Shown here: in pieces, positions 27,168 through 36,506 of the stretch
How positions within the stretch are numbered: position 1 is the first letter of the stretch
Layout of the letters: every line of letters begins with the position of its first letter
Assembly: GCA_965223405.1 (NCBI GenBank)
Contig: CBDCWO010000006.1
Coordinates: forward strand, 4,154,001 to 4,218,000
DNA length: 64,000 nt
Reading direction: 5' to 3'
Source of the DNA: CBDCWO01 sp965223405
GTDB taxonomy: Bacteria > Bacteroidota > Bacteroidia > Chitinophagales > Saprospiraceae
Notes under the pieces: generated by a model
The model's input: only the letters and a program-made list of their open reading frames with translations
Database searches by the model: none
What the model was told of the DNA's origin: nothing
Translations under genes and position numbers: made by a program

Positions 27168-29209
27168 GAAGAATTGTCAAGTTGATTTATATAGCAATGA
27201 GTTATTTATTCCTTGGAATGGGTCAATTGTATGCACAGGAAACTGAGATTAGAGTGATTCACAAAGTTGACCAAGATAAATTGATATTAAGATGGTCCCC
27301 TGTTGACGCTACTTCATGGTTGCATATGAACAAAGTGGGGGTCGAAATAGCATTCCTCTCATTCGATACTACGGATCTGGAATTGGGTGAGTTCCAAGTA
27401 CTTGACTCTTGTGTAAAACCATGGTCTCTTGAAGTTTTTGAAAAAGCCTCCCGCATCGATACCGTTGACCATTATACAGCTGTAGTCGGACAATGCCTGC
27501 ATGCCCCATATGAAACCATTCTTTATGGTGTCGATATTAATGCCAAACTCAAACAAAAAGAGGAACTGGAATCACGTTATTCGATGACCTTACTTGCATC
27601 AGACTTATCACGGAATGCATCATTTGCTTCTGGAATGCGCGCGGAATTTCGAATTGATACCTCAAAGGATTATTTCTATCGCTTAGTGATTAAATCTGAT
27701 TCGGTACAATTTGATGCTGACACCACCTATTTTCAGGTCATCCCGCAGGAGGTCCTTTGGCCTAAACTGGCTCCTGATCTCGAAGTGGCCTATGAAGGAG
27801 AAAAAATGGTCTCACTTTCCTGGGATAGGTTGGTTAATGAGGATTTCTTTACAGCGTATCTGATTGAAAAATCAGTAGATGGAGGTAACACTTTTACTCA
27901 AGTAAATGAACAACCGTATATCAGCTCGACTCCCGAAGGAGAAGATTATGTTTTCCTGGATTCCTTGCAAGAAAATTATCTTCCATACTATTATCGCCTA
28001 ATCGGTATAGATCCTTTTGCTAAACGTTCCGCAGCGAGTGCGCCTGTACTTGCGATGGGAAGAGACCGTACTCCGCCTCCAGGCCCAACAAACCTGGCGA
28101 TTTCATTAGACACCAATGGTGTTCTAATAAGTTGGAATTGCGACAGTGTGGTTTCGGATTTGGGGGGCTTTGTGATTAGTCGTAGTCCATGGATGGATAG
28201 GGGTTATGAGCCCTTGGATTCCGTTGCTGCGATTGAGCGAAATTACTTGGATCAATGGTATGATGTGGATACGAGAAATTATCGAGTTTCGGCCTTTGAT
28301 ACCTCTGGAAATATCTCACATAGTAATGGCATTTATCTTTTTGTTATTGATTCGATTGCTCCAAGGATCCCTCAGTGGGTGGGAGGTAGTATTGACAGTC
28401 TGGGAAATGTCAGCCTGGATTGGCAGTTGGGAAAAGAAGACGACTTAAAAGGATACAAAGTAATGTATGCACATCATCCTGATCATGTTTTTACACCAAT
28501 CTCAAAAGCACTTTATTTCGATACCACTTTGAATTATCAGATAAATCTTTATACCCTAAGTGAGCAAATTTACTTCAAATTGGTAGCGGTAGATATGTAT
28601 TATAACCACTCAGATTTTTCTGAGTTACTTATGCTGAAAATTCCTGATGCAGTGCCACCAACCAAACCAATTTTTACTTCTTATTTGGTAGATGAAAAAA
28701 TGATTTCCTTAACCTGGACAAGGAGCACGAGTAAAGATGTGAATAAACACATTCTTTTACGTAAGCATCCCGGACATGAGTTTCAACCCATATTTGAGTC
28801 AACAGATAATCGTTCCACGGCGTATATCGATACGTTGATTCAATCGAATACGGCTTATCAATATATCATCTTAGCAGTTGACGATGATGGGAATCAATCC
28901 GAATCAAACGATACGCTGTACCTACAATCCCGAAAATTGTTACCCAGACCACCAACTACCTCAATTCAACTAATCAAAAAGGCAGATGGGGTTGAGATTA
29001 GTTGGGACAATCAAATGAAAAGTGAGTATCGATTTAAACTCTACCGTAAGATCAATGAATTTTCGCCGCGGGCGTTTACTTCGACTAGCGCGGGTTTCTA
29101 TTTGGATACTGGCGTGAAATCCGGAAATACCTACACCTATTGGTTGCAAATAATAGATGCGGATGGGAATTCTTCTGAATTTAGCGAACCGAAAAAGATT
29201 GTTTACTAA
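27164..29209 (+). CDS. Exported fibronectin type III repeat protein
   Basis: A 681-residue protein with signal peptide (about 1-25, YLFLGMGQLYAQ). A 200-residue N-terminal region of unknown fold is followed by about five FnIII modules (about 205-675). Each has the W near its start and the Y-x-Y/L-x-A-x-D-x-x-G-N signature at its end (YYRLIGIDPFAKRS, NYRVSAFDTSGNISHSN, YFKLVAVDMYYNHSDFS, YIILAVDDDGNQSESN, YWLQIIDADGNSSEFS). It is the last gene of the operon, with its ATG overlapping the stop of the TANFOR-like gene by 4 bp. FnIII arrays usually mediate protein or glycan contacts at the surface. A binding partner of the giant protein is a context-based guess. Confidence 0.82.
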   Translation: MRRIVKLIYIAMSYLFLGMGQLYAQETEIRVIHKVDQDKLILRWSPVDATSWLHMNKVGVEIAFLSFDTTDLELGEFQVLDSCVKPWSLEVFEKASRIDTVDHYTAVVGQCLHAPYETILYGVDINAKLKQKEELESRYSMTLLASDLSRNASFASGMRAEFRIDTSKDYFYRLVIKSDSVQFDADTTYFQVIPQEVLWPKLAPDLEVAYEGEKMVSLSWDRLVNEDFFTAYLIEKSVDGGNTFTQVNEQPYISSTPEGEDYVFLDSLQENYLPYYYRLIGIDPFAKRSAASAPVLAMGRDRTPPPGPTNLAISLDTNGVLISWNCDSVVSDLGGFVISRSPWMDRGYEPLDSVAAIERNYLDQWYDVDTRNYRVSAFDTSGNISHSNGIYLFVIDSIAPRIPQWVGGSIDSLGNVSLDWQLGKEDDLKGYKVMYAHHPDHVFTPISKALYFDTTLNYQINLYTLSEQIYFKLVAVDMYYNHSDFSELLMLKIPDAVPPTKPIFTSYLVDEKMISLTWTRSTSKDVNKHILLRKHPGHEFQPIFESTDNRSTAYIDTLIQSNTAYQYIILAVDDDGNQSESNDTLYLQSRKLLPRPPTTSIQLIKKADGVEISWDNQMKSEYRFKLYRKINEFSPRAFTSTSAGFYLDTGVKSGNTYTYWLQIIDADGNSSEFSEPKKIVY

Positions 29210-29231
29210 GTTTTTTTGTCCTTCAAGTTGC

Positions 29232-29981
29232 CTATTGGCTAATTCTCTGCATAGCTTTCAGAAATTCATCTTTTTTCCTGCGGGATACCGGAATTGCATC
29301 ACCTGATTTTAGCACAACCGAGCCCCCATCTCTCTTAATATATCTTTTCACTAATTTTAAGTTTATTATATGTGAGTGATGAACACGGAAAAAACCATGA
29401 GGTGTCAATAATTTTTCAAATTCCTTTAAAGACTTAGACGTAATTAACTTTTTTTGATTTTCTAATAAGATCAGAGTGTAGGGCCCGGAGGCCTCCAGAT
29501 GAGAGATATTTGAAGTTTCAACAAATTCAAAGGAGTCTTCCGTAGAAATGCACAATTTTAAGTTTTCATGATATAAATTATAGAGGAGATTTTCTACTGT
29601 CGAATAGTTTAGCCGGTGATTGTTTATACTTCTAACTTTCCTAATTGCATTTTGCAACTCTTCAATATCAATGGGTTTCAATAAATAGTCGATTGCGCTA
29701 AATTTAAATGCTTTAAGAGCATATTCGTTGTAAGCTGTGGTAAAAACTACGCTAAAAGAGATGGCTGGAATTCGTTTTAGGACATCGAATCCAGTACCTG
29801 TTTTAAGTTTAATGTCTAAAAATACCAGATCTGGCTTGGAGTCAATTATCCCTGAAATCCCATTATCAACATCATCTGCAGTCCCTATAACGACTACATT
29901 TTCAGTGTATTTTTCAATAAGGGTTCTTAAGGAGTCCCGGCTCCCTTTTTCGTCATCGATAATATAGGCCCTGATGTTCAT
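29232..29981 (-). CDS. LytTR-family response regulator
   Basis: A 249-residue two-component regulator. The receiver domain (1-120) has the acidic pair D9/D10 in IIDDE, phospho-acceptor Asp56 in LVFLDIK, T81/T82 in VFTTAYN and the invariant Lys102 in YLLKPID. The LytTR DNA-binding domain occupies about 145-245 (SHLEASGPYTLILLE, HGFFRVHHSHIINLKLVKRYIKRDGGSVVLKSGDAIPVSRRK). LytTR proteins bind pairs of direct repeats about two helical turns apart. The start codon overlaps the stop of the upstream kinase by 4 bp, so the pair is co-expressed. It converges on the TANFOR operon with only 22 bp between, and is one candidate regulator of it or of the GGTAACC motifs upstream. Confidence 0.93.
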   Translation of the reverse strand: MNIRAYIIDDEKGSRDSLRTLIEKYTENVVVIGTADDVDNGISGIIDSKPDLVFLDIKLKTGTGFDVLKRIPAISFSVVFTTAYNEYALKAFKFSAIDYLLKPIDIEELQNAIRKVRSINNHRLNYSTVENLLYNLYHENLKLCISTEDSFEFVETSNISHLEASGPYTLILLENQKKLITSKSLKEFEKLLTPHGFFRVHHSHIINLKLVKRYIKRDGGSVVLKSGDAIPVSRRKKDEFLKAMQRISQ

Positions 29982-32900
29982 ATTTCTTCTTTAGGGATTC
30001 TAATAATTACTTTAGTTCCCAAGGCTGTTCCATTTTCTCTAAGATCAATAATTTCCACCGGATTCTCGACCTTGCCCTTGCTTGCCAGTTCAATCCTCTC
30101 ACGTGTGACTTGCATCCCGAGGGACTTGTGGACATGATTATCATTTTTGTGCTTCTGAGAAGCTTGTCTACCAATCCCATTATCAGCAATATCAAATTGC
30201 AGGAGCCCATTATTTTCGGATACGGAAATTGTCAGTTTTCCATCATAATCTTTGGGCACTAGCCCATGATGAATGGCATTTTCGACATAAGGTTGCAATA
30301 ATAAATTGGGTACGATAATTTCATTAGTATCCAATTTTTCATCCGTTTCAATACTGTAGGAGAATTGATTTTCAAACCTTAATGCTTCGAGTTGGATATA
30401 CTTTTCTAAAATATTTAACTCTTCGGCCAAAGGAATCCTTGACTTTTCAGAGTTTTCAAGAACTTCGCGGATTAATTTTCCGAATTTATTGAGATAAATA
30501 AGGGAAGAACGATCATCACCTTTGGTAATTAAACTTTGAATAGAATTTAAAGAATTGAAGATGAAGTGCGGATTCATCTTGGCTTTAAGCGCCCGCATTT
30601 CAAGCTGCGCCAATCGTTTGTTTATGGATGTATTTCTTTTTTCTTTTTCCTTAATTTTATTGATATTGATTTTATAGATAGCAAAGATGCCCGTTAGAAA
30701 TATGCCGGTTAAAAGAAATTTGAATAGGCTGGTTTGATAAAAAGGAGTAGCAATAATGAAAGTCCAGGCAAGCTCATCACTCCAGGTACCGGACTGATCC
30801 ATGGACCTTAATTTGAAAATGTATTCACCTCCTTTTAAATTGGAATAGGATACTACGTGTTGATTTTCAGTAAATTTCCAATTATCATCAACGCCGGTTA
30901 AATAATACGAGAAACGCATATTAGGGTAGTTTAAATAGCTTACTGCAGAGTATTCTATAGTCAGTTGTTTGGTAGAGGATGGAAAGTTTGCTGTCTGGGG
31001 GAAAAACCAATTTGTTCCGGTATATGCCGGCAAATCTTTGGAATGGACTGATTTAAGATAAGGGTGGTTGAAATGTCCTCCGGATTTGATTTCTGAAGGT
31101 GAAAATATGAGGATCCCATCATCAACACCGTACGCCATTTTTCCTTGAGATATACGTCTCATTTCAGAATATTGATTGTTCGACTGAAAGCCTATTAATG
31201 GAATATTTTGAATACTACTGTCCGCGAAGTTGAAGCAAAGAATATCCTGATCGGTGCTCATCCACAGGTTTCCTTGGCTATCGAAATCCATCAATCCAAG
31301 TTTTTTATAATTCGACAATGATTTACTGATCAATAATTTACGGAGGCCGAAACCCGGAGAGGAGCTTGGTTTAATGCCTAATCCATCATCACTGCTTACC
31401 CAAATGTTCCCGCGATCATCTTCCAGGATGTCATTGATGCCAAGGAAAGTAGAATCCGGAGTGAAGGAATAAGGATAATTATGAGTTTGTTTTTTTTTCA
31501 ATTCGATAACGGTATGTCCGGTTCGAGTCCTTATCCAAAGATTGTTGTTGTTATCGATTAATAATTTGTAAACACTGGTTCCATGGTAAGGATCTTTTCG
31601 GTTAAGATCAGCTCCAAAGGCTGGAAGTATCCCCCCGGATGTCCATCTGGATAAGCCTTTGTCCCTACTGCTAATCCAGATGTTCCCGTCATGATCTCTC
31701 ATTATTTGAGTTAAATAATCATTAATTGGATCATGTGTGTCTGTTGCACTAATTTCATTATTCACCAAATCAAGTAACCAAATTTGGTTGTGGCCCAATA
31801 ACAATACCGAATCCGAATTCAAAAATAAAAAATGGTTTAGACCAAAATAACCATGACTTTTTAAGTCTACTGGCGATTCATACCTCGTCCAACCTCCGGT
31901 TTCCAAGTCTAGTCGATAGAGTCCTTTGCCACTATTCAAGCAAAACAATTGGTTTCTGAGAGAATCTTCAAATAGGTCTACCAACGAATTTGGCCATTTC
32001 ATTTGGCCAGGCAATGGATAGTGCTTAATGCCCTTTAATCTGGGCATAACAATTTCGATTTTTCCTGGTTTGGCAAAGTAACATATCGAGTCCTTATCGA
32101 TAAATTTGGGAACTTTCGCTGATGCGGCTAAACTGACCTTTTGGGTGTTAATATTATAGAAGATCGTTTTCCCATTTTTTAATGTTATGTTCAAAGCACT
32201 CTCATCCATTTTTTGTAACCTGGCAATCGTACTTCTTCCCGTGTTATTGTCCATAAAATTACGATCAATGCCTGTCGCGTGGAACACTTTTTTCTCTTTG
32301 TCAAATATAAAGGAACCCCAACTATAGGTTTGATAAAATATTTCCTTACTCGTAAGAGGATAAAGAAATATCTGTTGGTTGAATCCCCGCAGATGAACCT
32401 CATTCGTTTGATTGTATATATATCGTTGATACGAATTTGTTCTTTGATCCAAATGCACCAATCCAAAATTGGTTCCGACCCAATAGTAATTTGGATTTTC
32501 AGAATCTTGAATTATAGACCTCGAGATTCGACTTAAATAGGACATCCATGAATTAGAACTATTTTTGATATCATTTAACTCAATTTTCTGCCTGGTTTCA
32601 TTATTAAGGTCAAACCTGACCAGATCCTTACCTAATATCCATACCTGATTATCTATCAAGACGATATTCTGTACACCGAACCCTAAATTATTCTCGGACG
32701 AATCAAAGACGAAGTTTCTTATTTGATTGGTTTTGAAATCATACACCCCAAGACCATTGTGCGTACCTATCCAGATTTCGTTTCTTGAAGCAATTTCTTC
32801 AATGCAAACTGTATAATTGCCAGGCAGCTCTTTGAATGTGCTGGTGTTATAGTTTTGGGTTTGAACCCCATCATATTTCCATAAACCTTTATCTGAAGCA

Positions 32901-33082
32901 ATCCATATGAATCCATATTGATCTTGTAAGAAATCTATAGGCCTGGCCCTGCCTATTTCCAGTGATGTGGTACCGGTCGGATTCCAATTTTGGGCATGAA
33001 TCCAAAGCATTGTAAAAACTATAAATCCAATTACAAGAAGTAACTGCTTCGATAAGGACCGATAATTTTGATAAAATGCCAT
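29978..33082 (-). CDS. Reg_prop/Y_Y_Y sensor histidine kinase of the LytS type
   Basis: A 1034-residue membrane kinase. An export signal lies at about 10-30. A periplasmic two-propeller sensor (about 40-700) is built of Reg_prop blades such as FLQDQYGFIWIASDKGLWKYDG and ILEDDRGNIWVSSDDGLG. A Y_Y_Y domain follows (about 710-780). One transmembrane helix lies at 784-806, then the LytS-type His_kinase domain with His839 in MNPHFIFNSLNSIQ. The HATPase domain has its N-box at 934 (ENAIHHG) and G1 box at 967 (DNGIG), both intact. This architecture is known from polysaccharide-sensing regulators of Bacteroidota. There is no fused receiver; its output is the LytTR regulator next door. The sensed ligand is unknown. 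Confidence 0.93.
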   Translation of the reverse strand: MAFYQNYRSLSKQLLLVIGFIVFTMLWIHAQNWNPTGTTSLEIGRARPIDFLQDQYGFIWIASDKGLWKYDGVQTQNYNTSTFKELPGNYTVCIEEIASRNEIWIGTHNGLGVYDFKTNQIRNFVFDSSENNLGFGVQNIVLIDNQVWILGKDLVRFDLNNETRQKIELNDIKNSSNSWMSYLSRISRSIIQDSENPNYYWVGTNFGLVHLDQRTNSYQRYIYNQTNEVHLRGFNQQIFLYPLTSKEIFYQTYSWGSFIFDKEKKVFHATGIDRNFMDNNTGRSTIARLQKMDESALNITLKNGKTIFYNINTQKVSLAASAKVPKFIDKDSICYFAKPGKIEIVMPRLKGIKHYPLPGQMKWPNSLVDLFEDSLRNQLFCLNSGKGLYRLDLETGGWTRYESPVDLKSHGYFGLNHFLFLNSDSVLLLGHNQIWLLDLVNNEISATDTHDPINDYLTQIMRDHDGNIWISSRDKGLSRWTSGGILPAFGADLNRKDPYHGTSVYKLLIDNNNNLWIRTRTGHTVIELKKKQTHNYPYSFTPDSTFLGINDILEDDRGNIWVSSDDGLGIKPSSSPGFGLRKLLISKSLSNYKKLGLMDFDSQGNLWMSTDQDILCFNFADSSIQNIPLIGFQSNNQYSEMRRISQGKMAYGVDDGILIFSPSEIKSGGHFNHPYLKSVHSKDLPAYTGTNWFFPQTANFPSSTKQLTIEYSAVSYLNYPNMRFSYYLTGVDDNWKFTENQHVVSYSNLKGGEYIFKLRSMDQSGTWSDELAWTFIIATPFYQTSLFKFLLTGIFLTGIFAIYKININKIKEKEKRNTSINKRLAQLEMRALKAKMNPHFIFNSLNSIQSLITKGDDRSSLIYLNKFGKLIREVLENSEKSRIPLAEELNILEKYIQLEALRFENQFSYSIETDEKLDTNEIIVPNLLLQPYVENAIHHGLVPKDYDGKLTISVSENNGLLQFDIADNGIGRQASQKHKNDNHVHKSLGMQVTRERIELASKGKVENPVEIIDLRENGTALGTKVIIRIPKEEI

Positions 33083-33139
33083 CTGGGAATTATCTAGCTT
33101 TAATGAATTTAGGCAAACGGTTATCTTAAATTAACATTT

Positions 33140-33157
33140 TGCCTTGAATTCAAGGCA
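33140..33157. promoter_or_regulatory. 18-bp perfect palindrome upstream of the sensor kinase gene
   Basis: TGCCTTGAATTCAAGGCA is a perfect inverted repeat with no loop. It sits 58 bp before the kinase start in the 180-bp gap to the convergently ending glycosyltransferase gene. It could be an operator for a symmetrical dimer. It has no T-run, so it is unlikely to be a terminator. Confidence 0.4.
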
Positions 33158-33264
33158 GATTTCATTAACAATCTTTACTCAATGAGTTTTACCAGATTTT
33201 GGACATTGAATAAGATTTCTATCAATCAATTTATAGAACTGCGCTTTTCAAATTTGATTCGAGG

Positions 33265-35082
33265 TCATCGTGACATTAGCTGAGATTCATAATCCCTGTC
33301 GATGTGTTCATATCCCAATTGGTTCGCTTTTAATAAATGCACTTTAGCTTCGGTGAATCGATTTTGATTGAAGTAAGCTTGGGATAGGAAATAGTGATGA
33401 CTGCCCTGTTTAGGATAGAGGGAAATTAATCGTTTATAATCAGAAATTGCTTCTTTTAATTTACCGCTGACCAATTCAAAATAGGCTCGATTTTGTAGGA
33501 CAGAACCCTCATCTGCCTCTAGTTCCAAAGCTTTTCTAAAATCATCAAAACCCTGAGAATAATTTTGGGAAAGGCAATTTGCGATGCCCCTGTTTACGTA
33601 ATAGGTAGGTTTGACTCCATCAATTCCTATAGCTTGATCATATCGCTTTTTTGCTAAGGTATGATTCCCTTGCAAGCCGGCAATATTACCTAGAGATTCA
33701 TAGATGTCTCCGTCATTAGGATTCAGTGTGAGACTGGTATTCAAGTCTTTTTCAGCAGCTTCAATATTCCCCAATTGTGCTCGGTGATTTCCCCGGTTTT
33801 TATAGGCTACAGCGATACGATTCGGATATTGGTTGATCACGCTGCTCCATAATGTTTCATTGTCCTCCCATACTTTTACTCTTTGTACGGTTTGGTAAGT
33901 TGTCCACCCCAACCATAATCCTACTATACCCATAAAAATACGGTTATTGGTTGTATTCAGATTCTTAGTTCCGGCTAGCACAAAGGATAAAAAAGCAAAG
34001 GCCAATCCCGCATAAGCCAAATAAGTATAACGATCAGCCATAATTACTTGTCCCACTGATATGAGTTGAAGCACCAACAGTACACTGAAAATAAAAAACC
34101 AGAATCCAAAAACAATAGGTTTTTGCTTTTTGTATTTAATCAAAATATACACAAATACTCCGGCAATCGCAGGATAAAAGTAAAATGCAAGAGGAAGGGG
34201 TAAGTTCTGGGGTGGGTAAGGGTAAAAAGCGCTTAAGTTGACGGGGACGAAAAACTTAATTATATATTGACCCAATCCGTGAGTAGCATAAAGTAATCGT
34301 TGAAAAATAGTAAAGGTGTCCATAGTCGATACGGCCCCTGCATCGGTTTGTACATTAAGAGCGATGACTCCAAATAGTACTGACAAAAGAAAAAAGGGTG
34401 TTTTGGACAACCAAACTTTGATATCTAACAGAGATTTTGAAGATTTGAATAAATCGATCAGGACAAGCAAGAGTGGAAATATTACCGCCATCGCTTTGGC
34501 CAGAATCGCCAGGAGTGCAAAAATGAAAGTAATGAAATACCATTTTAGCTTTTTATTAGCAGAATATTCAAGGTAGGAGATCAACCCACTCATGAGAAAA
34601 AATACATACAATACATCTTTTCGTTCCGCTATCCAAGCTACACTTTCCACGTGCATGGGGTGAAGACCAAATAAAAAAGCAGTGCCCAATCCAAGCCATC
34701 GATTGTTACTCAGTCGAGATATGAACCAAAAAACCAAAAAGACATTAAGGATATGAAATATCACATTGGTTAAATGGAATTGTCTGGCGCTCATACCGGC
34801 GATTTGAGAATCTATCGCCAGGGATAGCATCGTGATGGGGTGATAGTTACCTGAAACTGGGGTATTAAAAAATGAGGATAAATTGATTCCCCGATCACTA
34901 TTAATTAATATATTTTCTGTGGTATAAACATTATCATCCCAATTGGTAATAGAAAAGTCTAAAGTTGGCCAATAGACGATCCCTACTAATATCAAGATCA
35001 CGTAGATTCTCCAATCCTGCCAGAAGACCTTATCAACCGGTAGTTTTTTAAGACGTTTCTTTTTTGTCTTTTGTTTTTTCAC
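33265..35082 (-). CDS. TMTC-like membrane glycosyltransferase (GT-C fold) with C-terminal TPRs
   Basis: A protein of about 605 residues with 9-11 membrane helices (about 20-400) and five or six TPRs after about residue 420 (AYKNRGNHRAQLGNIEAAEKDL, YESLGNIAGLQGNHTLAKKRY, YYVNRGIANCLSQNYSQGFDD). The loop LFGLHPMHVESVAWIAERKDVL is the signature of the TMTC/DUF1736-type GT-C proteins, which in eukaryotes O-mannosylate secreted proteins. An Asp lies in the first exterior loop (SITNWDDNVY), as in GT-C enzymes. No ATG exists at the start; GTG at 35082 is chosen, TTG at 35091 is possible. Bacterial members may glycosylate exported proteins, which suits a T9SS organism, but the substrate is not inferable. 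Confidence 0.82.
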   Translation of the reverse strand: MKKQKTKKKRLKKLPVDKVFWQDWRIYVILILVGIVYWPTLDFSITNWDDNVYTTENILINSDRGINLSSFFNTPVSGNYHPITMLSLAIDSQIAGMSARQFHLTNVIFHILNVFLVFWFISRLSNNRWLGLGTAFLFGLHPMHVESVAWIAERKDVLYVFFLMSGLISYLEYSANKKLKWYFITFIFALLAILAKAMAVIFPLLLVLIDLFKSSKSLLDIKVWLSKTPFFLLSVLFGVIALNVQTDAGAVSTMDTFTIFQRLLYATHGLGQYIIKFFVPVNLSAFYPYPPQNLPLPLAFYFYPAIAGVFVYILIKYKKQKPIVFGFWFFIFSVLLVLQLISVGQVIMADRYTYLAYAGLAFAFLSFVLAGTKNLNTTNNRIFMGIVGLWLGWTTYQTVQRVKVWEDNETLWSSVINQYPNRIAVAYKNRGNHRAQLGNIEAAEKDLNTSLTLNPNDGDIYESLGNIAGLQGNHTLAKKRYDQAIGIDGVKPTYYVNRGIANCLSQNYSQGFDDFRKALELEADEGSVLQNRAYFELVSGKLKEAISDYKRLISLYPKQGSHHYFLSQAYFNQNRFTEAKVHLLKANQLGYEHIDRDYESQLMSR

Positions 35083-35219
35083 ACTTATCAATATACAAAT
35101 TCAAGGCCAATTCAAAGGTCTTTTATTGGATGATGAGTTTAAGGTAATTGAGATCAATGTTCACTATATGTCCGCTTTCAAAATTTCAGTTTTGAAATCA
35201 TACCTTTCATCCAAAAAGA

Positions 35220-35249
35220 AAAACCCGGCTTTCCAGACCGGGTTTTCTA
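35220..35249 (-). terminator. Terminator of the DUF1641-SQR operon
   Basis: AAAACCCGG and CCGGGTTTT form a 9-bp stem with a 9-base loop. Read on the minus strand, the stem is followed by TTTTTCTTTTT. It lies about 45 bp after the SQR stop codon. Confidence 0.85.
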
Positions 35250-35294
35250 AACCAAAAAATATGATGTTACCAATTACTCTTATTAGTATACGTA

Positions 35295-36488
35295 TTAAAA
35301 TTCCCTTCCCCTTAACATGCCATGCCAGTACATTCTGGGAAGACCATAGGCCTTAAGGACATACATAGAATACCTTTCTTTACTTTGGTCAAAAGGAAAT
35401 GATTCTTTAGGGTTGCCGTCATAGTCAAACTCAGCCAATACTAGGCTTCCATATCCGGTGACGACCGGGCAGGAGGTATACCCATCATAAGCTTCTCCGG
35501 GAGTATTTCCTGACATTACGGCCAATAAGTTTTCCACCAATACCGGAGCCTGTTTGCGAATGGCAGCGCCGGTTTTGGACGTAGGAAGATTACTGCAATC
35601 GCCCAGAGAAAATATATTTGCAAAATTGATATGTTGGAGCGTTTCCTTATCGACACTCACCCAGCCTGCTTCATTTGCAATGGGACTGTTCTTAATAAAA
35701 TCCATGGGACCCTGTGGAGGTGTAACATGGATCATATCATAGTGTAGCTCAACTTGAGAACCATCCTCCAAATTCTCAAATATTGCAATTTTTTCCTCTG
35801 GTTTTAGAGCCAGCAGATTGTGCCGGAATTTAGTGGTAATTTCATGTCTTTCTACTACTTTCTTTAAGGTTTTTGCATATTTCGGTACAGAAAAAATACC
35901 TTTTCCGGCGCTGGCAAAAATAACCTCAACCTGATCTCTGATACCCATTTTTCTAAGGTGATCGGCAGCGAGGTAGGTGATTTTTTGAGGAGCTCCTCCG
36001 CACTTAATTGGTGTTGCGGGCTGGGTAAATATTGCGGTTCCTTTTTTCAATGAACGCAAATTGTCCCAGGTAGAATCTACGGTTTCATAAGCATAGTTGC
36101 TACATACTCCGGTTCCCGGCTTTCCTACACTTTCCTTTAACCCTGGAATAGCATCCCAATTGATTTGGATACCTGCTCCGACCACCAGATATTCGTATCC
36201 GATTTTTTCTCCATTTCGCAAGATAACTTGATTGTTATCGGGATCGAATTCCTCCACATATTCTTTTATCCAGGTGGCGCCCGCGGGAATGTAATCCGCT
36301 TCATCCCTCATGGAATCTTCTTTGGGAAATACTCCTGCCCCGACCAGTGTCCAAATCGGTTGATAATAATGTTTGTCTGCAGGATCTATGATCGCAATAT
36401 CCAATTTTGGATTTTTGTTTAAAAGTAAAGCTGAAACAGATAATCCGGCTGTCCCTCCTCCTACGATAACTATTTTATAATTTGCCAT
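35295..36488 (-). CDS. sqr: Sulfide:quinone oxidoreductase family flavoprotein
   Basis: A 397-residue FAD-dependent oxidoreductase of the SQR family, which oxidises sulfide to polysulfide or persulfide and passes electrons to quinone at the membrane. The FAD-binding motif IVIVGGGTAGLSVSALLL is at residues 6-23, and the second nucleotide motif LVVGAGIQINWDAIPGL at 101-117. FAD contact NIFSLGDCSNLPTSKTGAAI is at 291-310. Three conserved cysteines expected of SQR are seen: C129, C163 (PIKCGGAPQK) and C340 (YTSCPVVTGYG). The adjacent DUF1641 gene (18 bp upstream) is a frequent SQR companion. Substrate assignment to sulfide rests on the three-Cys pattern and context. Confidence 0.88.
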   Translation of the reverse strand: MANYKIVIVGGGTAGLSVSALLLNKNPKLDIAIIDPADKHYYQPIWTLVGAGVFPKEDSMRDEADYIPAGATWIKEYVEEFDPDNNQVILRNGEKIGYEYLVVGAGIQINWDAIPGLKESVGKPGTGVCSNYAYETVDSTWDNLRSLKKGTAIFTQPATPIKCGGAPQKITYLAADHLRKMGIRDQVEVIFASAGKGIFSVPKYAKTLKKVVERHEITTKFRHNLLALKPEEKIAIFENLEDGSQVELHYDMIHVTPPQGPMDFIKNSPIANEAGWVSVDKETLQHINFANIFSLGDCSNLPTSKTGAAIRKQAPVLVENLLAVMSGNTPGEAYDGYTSCPVVTGYGSLVLAEFDYDGNPKESFPFDQSKERYSMYVLKAYGLPRMYWHGMLRGREF

Positions 36489-36506
36489 TATTTTATGTTT
36501 GATGAG

